A stretch of DNA of 64,000 nucleotides. It comes from Gyrodactylus bullatarudis. Taxonomy: Eukaryota > Platyhelminthes > Monogenea > Gyrodactylidea > Gyrodactylidae. Shown piece by piece: positions 23,378-36,300 of this stretch (its first letter is position 1; the number at the start of each line of letters is the position of its first letter). A model generated the notes under the pieces. It searched no databases and was not told the DNA's origin. It saw only the letters and a program-made list of their open reading frames with translations. The stretch spans positions 191,212-255,211 of the forward strand of contig SSNU01000177.1 in the NCBI GenBank assembly GCA_012064415.1, given 5' to 3'. The position numbers and the translations under genes are program-made.

Positions 23378-23639
23378 AGTGTTAATTACCAAAAAATCAT
23401 ATGCACCACTTGCATAATTATCGCATATTTCATCAAATTAATTATGTAAAAACTTTTTGTTCCAAACCCCTATAATTATAATTGATAAATATGAATGTAC
23501 CAATAATTAAATGATCAAAATTAAACAATGATCCTGGAGATTAACAACAATCCCTCCTTCCCCTTTATTGTGCTCAAATCCGATTGAACTAATCAGAGGA
23601 TTTTATTAAACATTTTATCTGTTTTAAAATTTTATCTAG

Positions 23640-23695
23640 CCAGTGTAAGAGTCTGATGAGATCCGGTGACATATTAGCTTTATCACTAAATATTC
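23640..23695 (+). other. Type A ribozyme copy with mutated GAAA
   Basis: CTGATGAG at 23653-23660 intact, AGT/ACT stem I kept, but GAAA reads GACA, which should abolish cleavage. Confidence 0.65.
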
Positions 23696-23909
23696 ACTTG
23701 TCTTCTGAATCCTCACAATCAGTTTTTCATTGGAAAAAAGGAAGAATTAAATTCCTTATTTAAAAATATCATTTTTATGACAAATTTAAATTTCGAGAGA
23801 GGTGAGGATGTTTGGGACGGCTCGCTCCTATGCATCTTGTTCCATAGGTTGAAAAAAATTATTATTGTCTGACAACTGACTTTCTCCCAAACTTGCAATC
23901 TGTTTTAAA

Positions 23910-23965
23910 AGTGTGTCCAGAGTCTGATGTGATCTGGTGAAATATAAGCTTTATCAACAAATATT
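23910..23965 (+). other. Type A ribozyme copy with mutated core
   Basis: CTGATGTG replaces CTGATGAG (A9 changed); GAAA kept. Predicted inactive. Confidence 0.6.
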
Positions 23966-24329
23966 CACTAGTCATCTGAATGTAAATTGTCTGGAATATA
24001 AAACCTTGTGTCTTAATTAAATTAAATTTTTTTATTTAGAATAAAATTATTTAATTATATGAGCGTGATGAATTTTCAATATTTTTCAGTCTTGCAGTTG
24101 TGTATGTATCATTCACTCAAAGTCTCCAAGAAATTTATAAGTAAAAGAAACTGTGATAGTTCATCGACACAATAACAAAACGCATCAATTACGGAATTTT
24201 AATCTTTGTGCGAGGTGGATGAGATTAATGAGTCTGATTGAAATGTTTTTAATCCAACCTCCAATACAAAAATATATTTTTACTCGATTCTAGACACATA
24301 AGGTGGGTCGGAAAACAAGGAAAAAATTA

Positions 24330-24375
24330 GTGATAAACGTTTTATTTCGCTGGGGGTCTTCAAACTTGTTCCCGG
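24330..24375 (-). other. Type D ribozyme copy, core mutated
   Basis: Reverse complement has TTTGAAGAC where intact type D copies have CTGAAGAG; CGAAA and AACGTT stem III retained. Confidence 0.55.
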
Positions 24376-24499
24376 ACCAATATTTATATAGTGTTACAAT
24401 GCCTGTTTTTCTGCTCTTCCATTGGTTTAAAAGTGCTCAAAGAGGGAGGGGTGTGAATTTGTAGTTTTATCTCCAGACGGTTTCATTTTCGTTTCTTCT

Positions 24500-24830
24500 C
24501 CACACTTGGGCCCTTTACACATTATAAATTCATCCATCAGTAATTGCCCACTGTATTTTCTTCGTTTTCACTTTTGGCTGATTAATTTTCCTCATTTCTA
24601 TTACACTAATTAAGGGTTGGCTCATAATTTGATTATCAACTACTATTGACTTCTCGGATTGTTCACTAACCAACTCTACATCAGTTACTAGGCTAGGGAT
24701 CTGCTCTCTTGAATTCTGATTATTGGCTTTAGTCAACTTCTCTGAGGTTTCATTTTGATTTTCACATTGAGTCAATCTAAATTTAGGAAGGGGTAGAACT
24801 GCAGGTTTGAGAATTCCTTCTTGGTCCGTT
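24500..24830 (-). pseudogene. PLE C-terminal tail
   Basis: Tail with NQNSREQIPSLVTDVELVSE, SIVVDNQIMSQPLISVI and basic KVKTKK; a frameshift near 24545 separates it from QLLMDEF, the PIP-like end. Followed by 3' UTR and the type D ribozyme remnant. Confidence 0.65.
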
Positions 24831-24919
24831 GCTTTCCTTTTTAGAACCTGTCACGGCCTGTGATGCCTAGATTCGTGGCAATCATTTTTTGTGCACACAA
24901 GTTCAGCTCAAGTTTTGAG

Positions 24920-25290
24920 ATAAACAGATTATATCAGGCATACTACCAGAAGATTAGGAGACAGAGTTTTAGAAAATCTTCACACAGGATCCACAGCAGT
25001 GAGAGAACATGTTAGGTGATAAGAATGCTTCTCCATCAAACTTTAATATTCTTTATAGACAAAATGGGAAGAATGTCAATACCTTAAAAACTGCTGACGC
25101 CTTTTTTATCGAAAGGGAAACATATTGTGAAACCTCTAGCATTGAAATGTTAGAACAACCGGAGAAATAAGAAACAAACCAACACAAATACGCAGCTAAC
25201 CAGAAGAAACGAGAAAAAAGAAACAGAACTTCAGATGTGTCATCAGGGTATAAAAAATTACTCAATACTTCGGCGCCAGTCAATGAGCCT
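24920..25290 (+). pseudogene. PLE nuclease fragment
   Basis: YIRHTTRRLGDRVLENLHTG, AVREHVR, then in another frame NASPSNFNILYRQNGKNV and TADAFFIERETYCETSS: GIY-YIG middle and C-terminal part, frameshifted. Confidence 0.65.
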
Positions 25291-25299
25291 TATATTTAT

Positions 25300-26285
25300 T
25301 TTAGCTTATGATTTGTCATATACTTTTGTATTGAAGGTTAGATTGTAAACATTTCAATCAAACTCATTATTGATCCCATCCCTTTTGTGTAAAGATTACA
25401 ATTCCCGCAATATATTTTTCTGTTTAACCACCAGACTCAAATGAGAATCAGAAGTGAACTTTGAGTGTTTTATCAATTTTTTTATCTTTATCTCAAACAT
25501 CAATTTGAATTTTATTAGTACCAAGTCATAAAATAAAACTTACTCAAATCGTAGACAAACCAACAAAAACCAATTCTCAAACAAAGAGAATTTCTCTTTT
25601 ACAGAACGTAGTTTGAATTTTTCTGTTTCTGTACAGTGCTAAATTAAATATTCATTGAGATGATTCGAGATTAACTGAATATTCACCAATGCACATATTT
25701 CAAGAAGAATTTACATTTTAGAAGAAAAATAAGAAGAGACATTTAGGAACAAATCATTAAATTTTAAATACGAGTTCAAAAGATAAAGAGTAAATCAAAT
25801 TTTCATCATTAATGTATTCCCATTAAGTTTAAAATAAGATAGCGTGGAGATATGACGAGGCTTATTAATAGTGTCAGACATCTATCAAACTATTAAATAA
25901 ACTGTCAATCATTTGTTTGTTATTTGGAACAATTTAGAAAATTTTTTGGGAAATAAGAGAATTAATAATATAAAAAGATTTAAAGATAGATATTTAAATG
26001 AATATTACTTTTAATTTATACCATAACGGCTTATGTATATTAAATTAAATTATTAGGTATTGATAACTTATATATTTACTCTAGTATTGATGAAATTCAT
26101 ATTTATTGTGAATTCGGTTTCAGTGAAAGAGAACTCACATCTTTCATCCGGCCGATAATAAGGACAGATAAGGTAGAAATAGTAAATAAATATTGACTTA
26201 AACTTATTTGACTGGATAATAATTCTCATTTTTTGTCGTATGAATTATTATATTTTTAAAATCTGAGTATTTAAATTGAAATTAC
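25300..26285. other. Non-coding, AT-rich
   Basis: No gene or repeat boundary supported; it lies downstream of the transmembrane exon within the putative copy 2 intron. Confidence 0.3.
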
Positions 26286-26289
26286 TTAC

Positions 26290-26381
26290 CGTAAACTTTC
26301 TTTCCAATAAGAACTAGTCCAATAATAACTATAATAATAATAACAACAGCAAATGCTAGTCCAATCTTCTGGGAATCGATC
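26290..26381 (-). CDS. Transmembrane exon, membrane protein family copy 2
   Basis: 92 nt, acceptor TTTAAG, donor G|GTAAGT at 26289. Encodes IDSQKIGLAFAVV, an Ile-rich hydrophobic segment, then LIGKKVYG. Same length, phase and end pattern as copies 1 and 3. Predicted to splice to 20006. Upstream ectodomain exons not identified. Confidence 0.65.
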
Positions 26382-26894
26382 CTTAAATTATGATAATTAT
26401 TAAAAAATTATCAATATCAATTTATTAGTAGATGTTTCATCACTTACATTCAAAAGGATATTAATTTAGCAGTTTAATACTTTTCAATTCAATTTAACCA
26501 TATATAAGTTGAATTCAATAAAATTCTCTTTCAACTTTCTCAGATGTATATTGTTAATATTGATTAACAAGCTTCGAGAGAGTGCAGTCTATATATAATA
26601 GATACTTTTAGTTAAATATTTTCATCTTAAAAAAATAAACCAATAAAGAATTAATATTCATAGTCAAATATCACTGAAAAGTGCAATCTAGACTAATTCA
26701 AGAAAAATCTACGATTAAAAGGTCAATTTCTCAATAAAGATATGTTTATTTAAGAGAGTATACTGATAACAAAATAATGGAATATTGTGTCCGTCATGCT
26801 CAATCCATCCCAAAACTTTCAATAATGATAGCTCTATGTTACGATCATCTGCTATCAATACGTATGCTGTGCATAAAGATTTATGAAAATTTAA

Positions 26895-27281
26895 GGAGTA
26901 ATTAATTAGATCGGGTTTAATAAGGAACGCACATTCTTAGCCAACTTATTTCTGGCCTCTCTAGAATCAAATATGGATAACATCATTAGCAGTGTCAATT
27001 TGTACCTACGCTTCGTAGATGTCACGTTTCTTCTATTGAAAGATGACTATGATTCTGATGCAATATTTGCGGAAGTAAATCAAATGCATCCCAGACTGAA
27101 ATTCGCAACAGAAAAGAAAATAACTCACTCAACTTCCTCGAAACCTCCATTAAAAGATGTTTAAGTAAAACCTTCACCTCTACAAAAAAAACCTGGTATT
27201 CCCTCGCAGTTCCTTTCAGCAGCTTCAATCCAGTAGAACGAAAAGAAGTCTAGTGAGGAGTGAACTCTTCAAAATCCACCG
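26895..27281 (+). pseudogene. Older PLE fragment (host of a nested PLE)
   Basis: Reads FLASLESNMDNII, LYLRFVDVTFLLL (motif C decayed to FVDV) and FAEVNQMHPRLKF, then KPGIPSQFLSAAS in another frame. The last 173 bases are repeated at 28407-28579. Confidence 0.7.
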
Positions 27282-28192
27282 TTATTTCGGACCTGATCAT
27301 GATGACCGTTCAAAATATTGATTTTAAATTTTGTGGCAATTATTACAAACAGATCGATGGAGTCGCGATGGGTAGTCCAATCGGTCCACTACTTGCTGAC
27401 ATTTTCCTCGCATCACTGGAGTTAGGCAAGATGAATGATTTGGTTGGTGAATGTCGCCATTACTCCCGATACATAGATGATAACTTCCTAGTTCTCGATC
27501 AGAATGCAGATGCAAAAATGATTTTGGATAAGTTGAACAACATGCATCCAAATATCGAATTCACGTCTGAAGAGGAAGATGAGGGTTCCCTGAATTTCCT
27601 AGATGTTCTTGTGACGAAAGTGAATGAAGTAGCTCAAACGAGAATCTACAGGAAGAAATCAGTACCAACGCAGTTCTTGCCCTTCTTAAGTTACAGTCCC
27701 GCGTGTCAGAAGAAAAGTTTAATCAGAAACGAGTTTTTGAAAATAGAGAGAATAACGTCTGAAACGAAAAAATCTGAAGAGATTCTAAAGAAGTTGCTAA
27801 TGACAGATGGGTACCCTGAGGCGTTCATCGACAAGCATTCAAGTTTGCGAACAAGGGGTCAGCAGTACAAGAGCATCTTGAAGCTACAAATCACAGTTGC
27901 AGAGAGCCAAAAAGTTGATGCAAAACCAATTAGTGAATCAAACGAGCAAGTAGTTGAAAATACGTCTCAATGCAATCAACCCGATGTCTCTGCCCCAGCA
28001 ACAATTATAAGTGAGAATGGAAGTGCAGATCAGGAGAAGCTAACTGAAGTTATTAATCAAATCAATTCACAGCCTGTAATTAATGCTAGTACAGAGAAAC
28101 CAAACCTTCCTCTCAACAACACAAAAAGAGGGAGAAAACGAAAAAGATACAGTGGGCAATTATCGATGGACGAATTCTTGAAGAGAAGATAA
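27260..28192 (+). CDS. Penelope-like RT protein lacking the nuclease, 310 codons
   Basis: Longest uninterrupted PLE frame here. NIDFKFCGNYYKQIDGVAMG and SPIGPLLADIFLASLE, motif C SRYIDDNFLVL, EGSLNFLDVLVTKVN, RIYRKKSVPTQFLPFLSYS, DGYPEAFIDKHSSL. At about codon 205 the RT joins a nuclease remnant read out of frame (GSAVQEHLEATNHSC exists one frame over) and then the tail, which re-enters frame: ESNEQVVENTSQCNQP..., KRGRKRKRYSGQLSMDEFLK, RR. So GIY-YIG is deleted but the NLS/PIP-like end is kept. The N-terminal RT half, with motif A, is missing. The first 7 codons come from the older PLE. Not expected to be autonomous. Confidence 0.8.
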   Translation: MNSSKSTVISDLIMMTVQNIDFKFCGNYYKQIDGVAMGSPIGPLLADIFLASLELGKMNDLVGECRHYSRYIDDNFLVLDQNADAKMILDKLNNMHPNIEFTSEEEDEGSLNFLDVLVTKVNEVAQTRIYRKKSVPTQFLPFLSYSPACQKKSLIRNEFLKIERITSETKKSEEILKKLLMTDGYPEAFIDKHSSLRTRGQQYKSILKLQITVAESQKVDAKPISESNEQVVENTSQCNQPDVSAPATIISENGSADQEKLTEVINQINSQPVINASTEKPNLPLNNTKRGRKRKRYSGQLSMDEFLKRR

Positions 28193-28309
28193 CTCAATCA
28201 ACCCTGGAGACTATTACAATTTTAATCAACTCTCACCCACTATGTTTTATCCCTAAAAACCATTTGAACCAATATTCATATGCTCAAGAATTTAATATAA
28301 ATATCAAGC

Positions 28310-28365
28310 CGGTATAATAGTCTGATAATAATAATCCGGTGAAATCTAAGCTTAATCACTAAATA
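28310..28365 (+). other. Type A ribozyme copy with insertion in core
   Basis: CTGATAATAATAATCC replaces CTGATGAGATCC; GAAA and AUC-ACT retained. Predicted inactive. It lies at the 3' end of the nested PLE. Confidence 0.6.
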
Positions 28366-28406
28366 TTCACTTGACTTCTAATTCCTTATGAAGTTACCTT
28401 CGTCAT

Positions 28407-28579
28407 CAGAAAAGAAAATAGCTCACTCAACTTCCTCGAAACCTCCATTAAAAGATGTTTAAGTAAAACCTTCACCTCTACAAAAAAAACCTGGTATTCC
28501 CTCGCAGTTCCTTTCAGCAGCTTCAATCCAGTAGAACGAAAAGAAGTCTAGTGAGGAGTGAACTCTTCATAATCCACCG
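28407..28579 (+). repeat. 173-bp direct repeat of 27109-27281
   Basis: Two mismatches in 173 bases. The pair brackets the PLE 27282-28406 exactly, like an unusually long target-site duplication. Confidence 0.8.
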
Positions 28580-28867
28580 GTTAGTTTCAACCAAATTTCA
28601 AGAAAAAGAACGAAAGAAAAAGTGGGTATACCAGAGATTTCAATCAACAACACGTCAGAATGAAAATGCTGACAATAAGGCATAAAATATCAGCATAAAT
28701 CAAAGAACACAAGAAACAAATCCTGGAATTAGCCGAAACAAAGGGTATCAATTTGATTATCAACTTCCGTTGACTTTTCCTTTTTTGCATTTCTACCCTT
28801 AGCTGTGAATGTTATTTGATATAGAGTGGCTCTAATTTAAAGACTGTTTGCATATTGAGAACGAATT

Positions 28868-29022
28868 GCAGTTACAACTGGATGTCTTTCTCAAGAAAAG
28901 ACAATGGACTCAGTAAAACACTATCCCTCCTCCCTATCGATTCCTATTAGTCCAATCATAGGATTTATAATTTTTCATTCTTGAATGTATAAATATCAAG
29001 CCGGTGTAAGAGTCTGATGAGA
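28868..29022 (+). pseudogene. PLE 3' end with truncated type A ribozyme
   Basis: QLQLDVFLKKRQ-type tail (28868-28905), the standard 3' UTR and CTGATGAG at 29013-29020; sequence after GAGAA departs from the family, so the ribozyme 3' half is missing. Confidence 0.7.
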
Positions 29023-29255
29023 ATTTATTGAAGCATAATTTTCGAAGAATGTTTACGTTCTTGATACTTCAAAGACTACTGAATCCTAATTGGGGAAGAT
29101 TTTTTTCCTACGAGGTGTTTAAATAGGCATAGAATTAAGTTGAAGTTGAGGATTTTTGATTTTATTAAGAATTGAATCCTGGACAAGATGATGTCATTTA
29201 TTGAACAAGTTAATGAGGAATTCATTAAAAGCATTAGAAGACTAGTGAATATGTA

Positions 29256-29296
29256 GTTATAAAGCTTTATTTCACCGGATCTCGTCAGACTCTTTT
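29256..29296 (-). ncRNA. Hammerhead ribozyme motif, type A (CTGACGAG)
   Basis: Reverse complement AGAGT-CTGACGAG, GAAA, AAAGCTTT and ATA-ACTA. Core position 7 is free in hammerheads, so C is allowed. AGT pairs with ACT. Confidence 0.7.
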
Positions 29297-29299
29297 TCT

Positions 29300-30243
29300 A
29301 ATTTCAGGTTTATCACTGATTGACTTGAAACTGATAATTATTGGTTGAGAAATAATTTGATTATCAAATACTGTTGACTCTTCTGAGTGTGCATTTTCAT
29401 CAACTGTAACTGTTTCTGGGAGTGACATCTGAAGTTGATTACCTAGAGACGTAGTTTCCACTACTTACTCATATGTTTCATATATTGGTTCAAAAACTTT
29501 TGTCTCAGCTCTTTGGGTGGAGCTGTAAAAAAGGATTCCTCATTCAGGGACTTGTTCTGATTTGTAACATTTTGGTGGAACTAAATTTTGGGTCATTATT
29601 AAGAAGGCTAGCCAATTTTACTAATTTTTGTTTCTTAGTGAATCTGTCTTTCCCTTTGATACCCAGTTTTGTTGCAAATTCCTTTTATCGAAATAAATCA
29701 GGTCTTAACTTTGTTTAAGACCCCTCCTTTGATAGACTTGGGATCACCAGTACAAAAGGCTGAAGTTATGGGATTTTTTTTGGCAATGTGCTCTTGAATC
29801 GATGATCCTTTGTTGCCCACTCTCAGGTGTTCTTTTATTCTTGCCTTCACAGATCTCACTGTTTGTCCTACATACGATGAGCCACATTTACATTTATATA
29901 AGTAAATTACGCCTTTCTTATCTAACCAAGGGGTCGGGTCTTTATTCAGATCGGGAAGGAGCTTGGTTGTAACAGGAAAGACTCTGAGTTTGTGACCTGT
30001 GAACGTTCTCTTCGTTATTTCAAATAATTTGTTCGTGAGGATTTGCTTTAACGGCAATTTAAGGTTTATTGGTGTCAACTCTTCAACGTCATCTTTAGCT
30101 TTCTCCCGAACGTTCGAATGTTTCCCAATGAAAGCTTCTGGATAACCATCTATTATTAGCAGGTTAGTTAATACTTTTTTCTCATTAGATTGGTTAGCTT
30201 CTGAAAGTCTTTGAATCTTCAAAAACTCATTTCTAACCACACT
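29300..30243 (-). pseudogene. PLE: RT thumb, GIY-YIG nuclease and linker
   Basis: Frame 30240-29698: RNEFLKIQRLSEANQSNEKK, DGYPEAFIGKHSNV, LKLPLKQILTNKLFEITK, GVIYLYKCKCGSSYVGQTVR (intact VIY...YVG core with R and KEHL downstream), then a deletion near 29780. Other frames continue into the GFATKLGIKGKD linker (about 29695-29660) and QPIIISFKSISD, EIRK, where it joins the ribozyme directly; the PIP-box end is deleted. Confidence 0.8.
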
Positions 30244-30368
30244 TTACTAACCACTGTAGCTTAAGTGTCAATACATGGTGAAAGGAAAACAATAGTTTTA
30301 AAAATTCACTTGATTTTACTAAATTTTCACTAAATTTTATTTGAAAAAAATTTCTTATGACAATCATG

Positions 30369-33300
30369 CTATAAAATCTTTGTTAGTTCATCTAAATCGA
30401 AATACGCCTTTCTTAACTGGGCTAATGCCACAAGTTTATTGTAGTAATTCATTATTGTAACATTTTTTCCATTCAATTTTTTCGATATCATATGAATCTT
30501 TTTGAGGATTGCATCATTATTTATTTGGCAAAAATGTACATCTTTTCCACATCGAAACGATGCAAGTATTATAATAGCAACTAAAATAAACTTTAACTGA
30601 AAATTACTTTTAAGCTCAATATCTCCTCCTAATTCCTCACCCCATCCATATGCGACTATTGTAGATGGCACATGCTTAATTATAAAACCGGCACAAAGCT
30701 GAAATATAATAACTATTTTCAATTTCCTTTCAAAAAAATAAACAGCAATCTCATCTTTTACATTGGCTATGCTATCTACCATTTATAGAAGGAAAGGCGA
30801 TGCCCATATTTATTTAGAGATATGGGCTATTTTTCAGGCATATTACAGACTCGTAGTTATGATGTCTAACTAGACATATTTCTAGTGTTTTTAATCGTTC
30901 ATATGTTACTGTATGAGCCCTGAATCAGTAAATTAAAGAGGGCAAGAGGGATTTACACTCAGTTCTCATTGAGGATTGACAGAGTGATACACAATAATGG
31001 CTATTTTGTATAAGGCTTGGGTTTTTATCATTTTATGAATCCTTGGGTAGATCCCGATTAGATCTCAATAGCTATAGATAGTAAGAAATTTGTTTTTATT
31101 TGGAAATTCTTGTTCAAATCTGCTGGCAGGATATCTTTTCGACAAAAATCAATCACTGATTCATCAGCCTCAATTTGATATCTTTAATAATCTGAATTAT
31201 GTGATTAGGGATTATGTAGGAAAAGGAAAGAAAGGTAAAATATTTCTTAAGAAATATGGATTATAAAATACCACACCTTTCTCTCCTCTTTCTTTTACTA
31301 CAGATAGACCAATAAAATCTAAAAGACAACAGGAATAGTCATCATTGTGTATCACTCTGTTAATCCTCAATGAGGACTGAGTGTAAATCTCCCTTCCCCT
31401 CTTTAATGAGAAATTAATCAAGGCAATACACCATTACATATACTAATATCAATAAAAGTACAGGTGAGGGGCCCATTTTCTTTCCCACTCTGCCCAGATC
31501 ATCTTTCACTCTTGCGTTATATACCTAAATCGTGAAAATTTTCGACCAATGGGAGGGCGAGAAACCAATGAAATTCAAGTACATCATAGTAATGCAAAAA
31601 TTTCACAATAATTGCAATTTCATGTTTGAATTTTAAAATATTGAAATATTTTTTGGATATTTCAGTCAAACATTCACGCTTTAAGATATTAGTAAAGTGT
31701 TTTAATAGAATTTATTTTTTGGTTATCGTACAGTGATAATTTTGGTACCATCTGATAGAGCAGGAAAATGTTCAACTTCTGTCAAATTTTCATAAGTATG
31801 CTATGATTTTTTATATATGTAAAGACATTAAAATGAAAGTTTCGTAAATGGAATGAATTTCACATTTCAAATCAGCTTTCCACGCAACGATGATTAGTAA
31901 TCATTGATTACATGGAGAATAATTACAATCTACAATTCATCCTAACAAAAAATGGGGATGGAATACAAAACTAAATACCAAAACGATTGTGTGATTCTCA
32001 TTCAATTGTTTATTTAGAGACCCCCTTTTTTACACTATGGAATGTCTATGCATCGAATAACAAATGATTTCAACAAATGTGTGTACGACTTTGTGACCCT
32101 TTCTGTACTTAGGAAACTCATGATTTCGGAAATGCACCCCCTTCTCATCAATGATTGGTTTATCTTGATTTTCCACATTATCGTCTTTACATCTCGCTCA
32201 TTCCAAAAAACACTTTGATCAGATCAACATGAAAATTTTCACCAACAATGAAAAATACCAAATTATTATTGAATTTGAAAATTCACTTTTGGGCTTTGGA
32301 TCATTCGCAAAATCGAAAGGGATAAGTATAAGGACTTTAAAGCGTTGGATGTCTGAAAAGAACAAGATTATCACAAATATGAATTTCGACAGCCAGGACA
32401 GATATGCTCGACTTAGAGAATTGATATCGGAGAATTTGAGACGCATGATGATCAACGGATCTATTATTTCGCGTTCCGATATCAAAGCGACTATTCAAAT
32501 GGCTGCTGAGACTTGTAACATTGAAGGTGTTACAGGTTCACAAAACTACATTACGAAATTTATCAAGGAACTCGCTATAAACAAATATAATGCAAGTTAT
32601 CTACGCTAATTTTTCTAGAACCAAATTAGACAAGATTACGCCCTTCGACTTTCGACCTTACTGAGCATTGATGTGCATGAGAATGAAGTCTTTATTATTA
32701 TGGAAGAAAATTTTACTGACGGCAAGCATTTTTTGAAATCAATCCTTATATCAAATTTAAATGGCAATTTTTACATGAAAATCTTCTTATCTGATAAGAA
32801 GATACAAGCTAACAATTTTGTTCATGTGAAAAATCAATTTTTATCCTATACAAAGTCATTTCAAATCATACTTGATCACAAAAATCTATGCAGAAAACCT
32901 ATTATTTTGATCGAGAAACAAAATCCAATGTACCAGATTGTTAAGCGCAATATGACACTCTTCAAAAACACAAAAGTGATTTCTTAAAATTTCATATTTT
33001 AGCTTATCGCATTCGAAACAAGGAACAGAAACATCACTACGCAAGTTGAAGAAATGAGTCATATTGTTCTTCAGGAAAACTCAAGACGTGACCACCTTAC
33101 AATTCTAAAATTCATTGTTGATAATTTTCACCGCAAAGTTGAAGAAATCAATCTAGAGATTCACTGATTCAGGGTTCGTATGGTAATATATACCTATACT
33201 TAATTCATCACACCAAGAATTTTATAGAGACCTAATATTTTATTTATGATTATTTTAAGTAGACTATAAGCACGATGTATTGAATCACACTTATCACTCA

Positions 33301-36300
33301 CAATTCATCCATACTAGGCCTTGAGAAATCTGTCAGGGTACACTGTATCTACTACCACACAACCAATAAGAGATCATCTCAAAACTGTTAGGCAAATCTT
33401 TTGTCCCAAAACTTCGAAATCATTAACAAACCAACTAGAAAAAATGTCTACTTGTTAGATGCTGCTGAAGCATATCTAATCAACCAGGAAAAGCCAAACC
33501 TATGTGTACGGAAGAATCGTGTAAAGCCCCTCAATTAATGAAACTTTGAAATTCTTTTATCGCTTCCAAATTGTAGAAAAACCCAAAAAAACTTCTCTAT
33601 CATCAGTTGTAGAAAAGAAAAAATTAAATTCATTTCGAGAGAGAAACTCTTCGATCTCTGATTCTAGTTGAGCTACAGATAATTCCATGAGTAAAAAAAG
33701 TTGATGCCAGTTATAAGAATATAGCGCTTTTATTTCGTGGCGTACGCATCAGCTTTTACATGCCAGATTTATATAAGGAAAACTGTGTACAAAATATTGA
33801 TTTTAACTCTCATTGGTTGTTCTCTGGTGCGTGTGTATACTAATAACATAGACTCGTCGGGATATATATGTAAGAGTGATATATATCACTATCAAGTTTG
33901 ACTCTGTAATATGACTATTATAAATTATGTATAATGCGTGTGTATGTTACAGTTAAAACCGTGAATTAAAGAATCATAGAATTAACTAGTTAAAAAAATG
34001 AACCAGTTAAAATTCAGGTAAAATCATTAATTTCTCTTTCATTCACGATTCACCCTAAAATCTACCTGAAATTATGCAACGAGGATATATTATATACGAT
34101 GAATATTATACATTAAAAATATACATTGTATAATATACTAGCATACTTTTTAATTGATTTTTAAAAATTATTTATGTGAATTATATCTGGAGGTTATAAG
34201 CCTTACTGTACTAATGAATAACCAAAATTATTTTCAATTCAAGTATAGAGTATCTTTTTATTAGAACGGTAATATTGTCGAACTTCACCTAAGATATTAC
34301 AGTTGTGATTTAGATTCATAAGAAAGATTAGAAAACAACCGAATAATAAGTGAAAAACGTTTTATTTCGCCAGGTCTCTTCAGACTTAATCCTGGGCTTG
34401 AATCATATACTTTTACAATACAATTATTTATTTTTGTGGGAAATATTGCCGAACTTCATCAAATATATTAGATTCTGATTTTAATGAAAAATGCATTATG
34501 AGGATTGGAAGTCAAGTGAATAATTAGTAATAAAGCTTTTATTTCACCGGTTCTCATCAGACTCTTACACCGGCTAGATATTTATACAAAATTATAAACA
34601 GAATTGGGATCCTCTGATAGGTTAAATCATTCCCCAGATTTAGTAAAGAAAATTTTTGTGATATGGTGGGGATGGCCTGATGTATCTAGGGCATCTTTCT
34701 TCTCTTTAGGTAATGATGTAACGTTGATTGTCCTTTGGATAATTTTCTCTTTCTACCTCGATTCGTAATAGCAGGTTTATGTTGCTGACCGGAGTCTTTT
34801 GTGCTAATTACAGGTTGAGAGATAATTCGATTATCAACTTCCGTTTACTTTTCTAGATTTTCAAGCAGTCATTCTCGAGTTGATTCAAATGGGAATCCAT
34901 ATCAAGATCAGAAAATTTGTAATTATCTAGGTTTAATCTAACTGATTTATCTAACTGTAATTATTATTATCCAAATAAACCTCTACTTCTGAAACTCTAT
35001 TTTCATTATTTTGTTCTGTTCGATAAGACATTATTCTTCTATAGTGCTAAGGATTGAGTAAATGCTGAAGTTTACCAGAAATGAAATGAGAAATAAATGA
35101 CAGAATCTGAATGAAATATTCTTTGAGTGAAAGTTAGGGACCCACATTACATTGCATTGTAGCAATCAAGGCTTAAGAAAACTAGTATTTATCAATTCAA
35201 TTAATTGTTATGGTTGTGAAAACTAGTAATTGTAATTGACCAATTAATTGCAAGTACTTAGTAATGCTCGATTCTGATTGGTTGATTCAATAATTCTTTA
35301 ACGACTAGTTCTTCTTACAATGATTCGTTAATCTTATGACTCCAAAATATGGGATCAAAAAGAAATTAAGTCCGGTCTCATTCTGAAGAGTTGGAAGTTG
35401 AAAAAAGGCTAAATGCAACAACTGAAGTTTCTACTGATGCTCAGACTTCAATATCCAAAGTGTTTACAATAAATTTCGTACAGTATGCTTCTGGGAAATC
35501 AAATGAAGGAGAATTGAACGAGGAGTTTATAAAACTGAAAGGGTGAAAATGAAATCAAAATTTGCTAATTTAGCCCCATATATATTGAGTCAACCAGCTT
35601 CTTCATAACCGAGTGATAGGATATTCAGTAATATTTGAAAACAGATTTTCGAACGAACCTTTCATCGGAACATGTTTAGATGATAATATTTATTAATTGT
35701 AATAAAATTAAGCTATTTGACATGAAATTATAAATAATGATAATTTTATATGGGCCTCTGTAAATTCATGATTTTTTTTGGATTTTGAGCACTATAAGTT
35801 TGGCATGATTTCTGACTAACATAAATAATTATTTTAAGAATACTGACTAAAATTCATTCTGTGTTTTGAGAAGTTCATCAGGTAAATGAAGTTTAATTTC
35901 TTTCGGTTCTCTTCTGACTAATTATTTGCTGTACTTATTTTTATTCTAAATTCTTAATTCAACTACTAGACTTTCAAGATTAATTTTAATATATATAATA
36001 CACCAATATAAGTTTTTATCTAAATTTACTTTGTGTAATTCATGAAGAATATTATTTTCTTCATATTGTTTTAAACAATTGTCTTGAAAATTCATCGGAT
36101 CAGCACAAATCAAAACATTTCTAGAGAGAAAAATGTCGAAATTACGTTTTAAGAGTTGTCACTGTATTATTGAACTGGAAAGATCTTCCTATTCCTGAAC
36201 ACTCATTGTGACGAAAAGCATTTTTTATAGCCATGGCTTCATTATTCTCAAGAGGAGGTGAGAAAAGTCTAGCTATCATTGCTGCTGGAGAGATACAAAA

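Noticed and set aside
30640..30782. N-terminus MVDSIANVKDEIAV as part of PARG A exon 7
   Set aside because: It is a dispersed repeat also at 1668 and is separated from the exon by a good acceptor (TATTTCAG).
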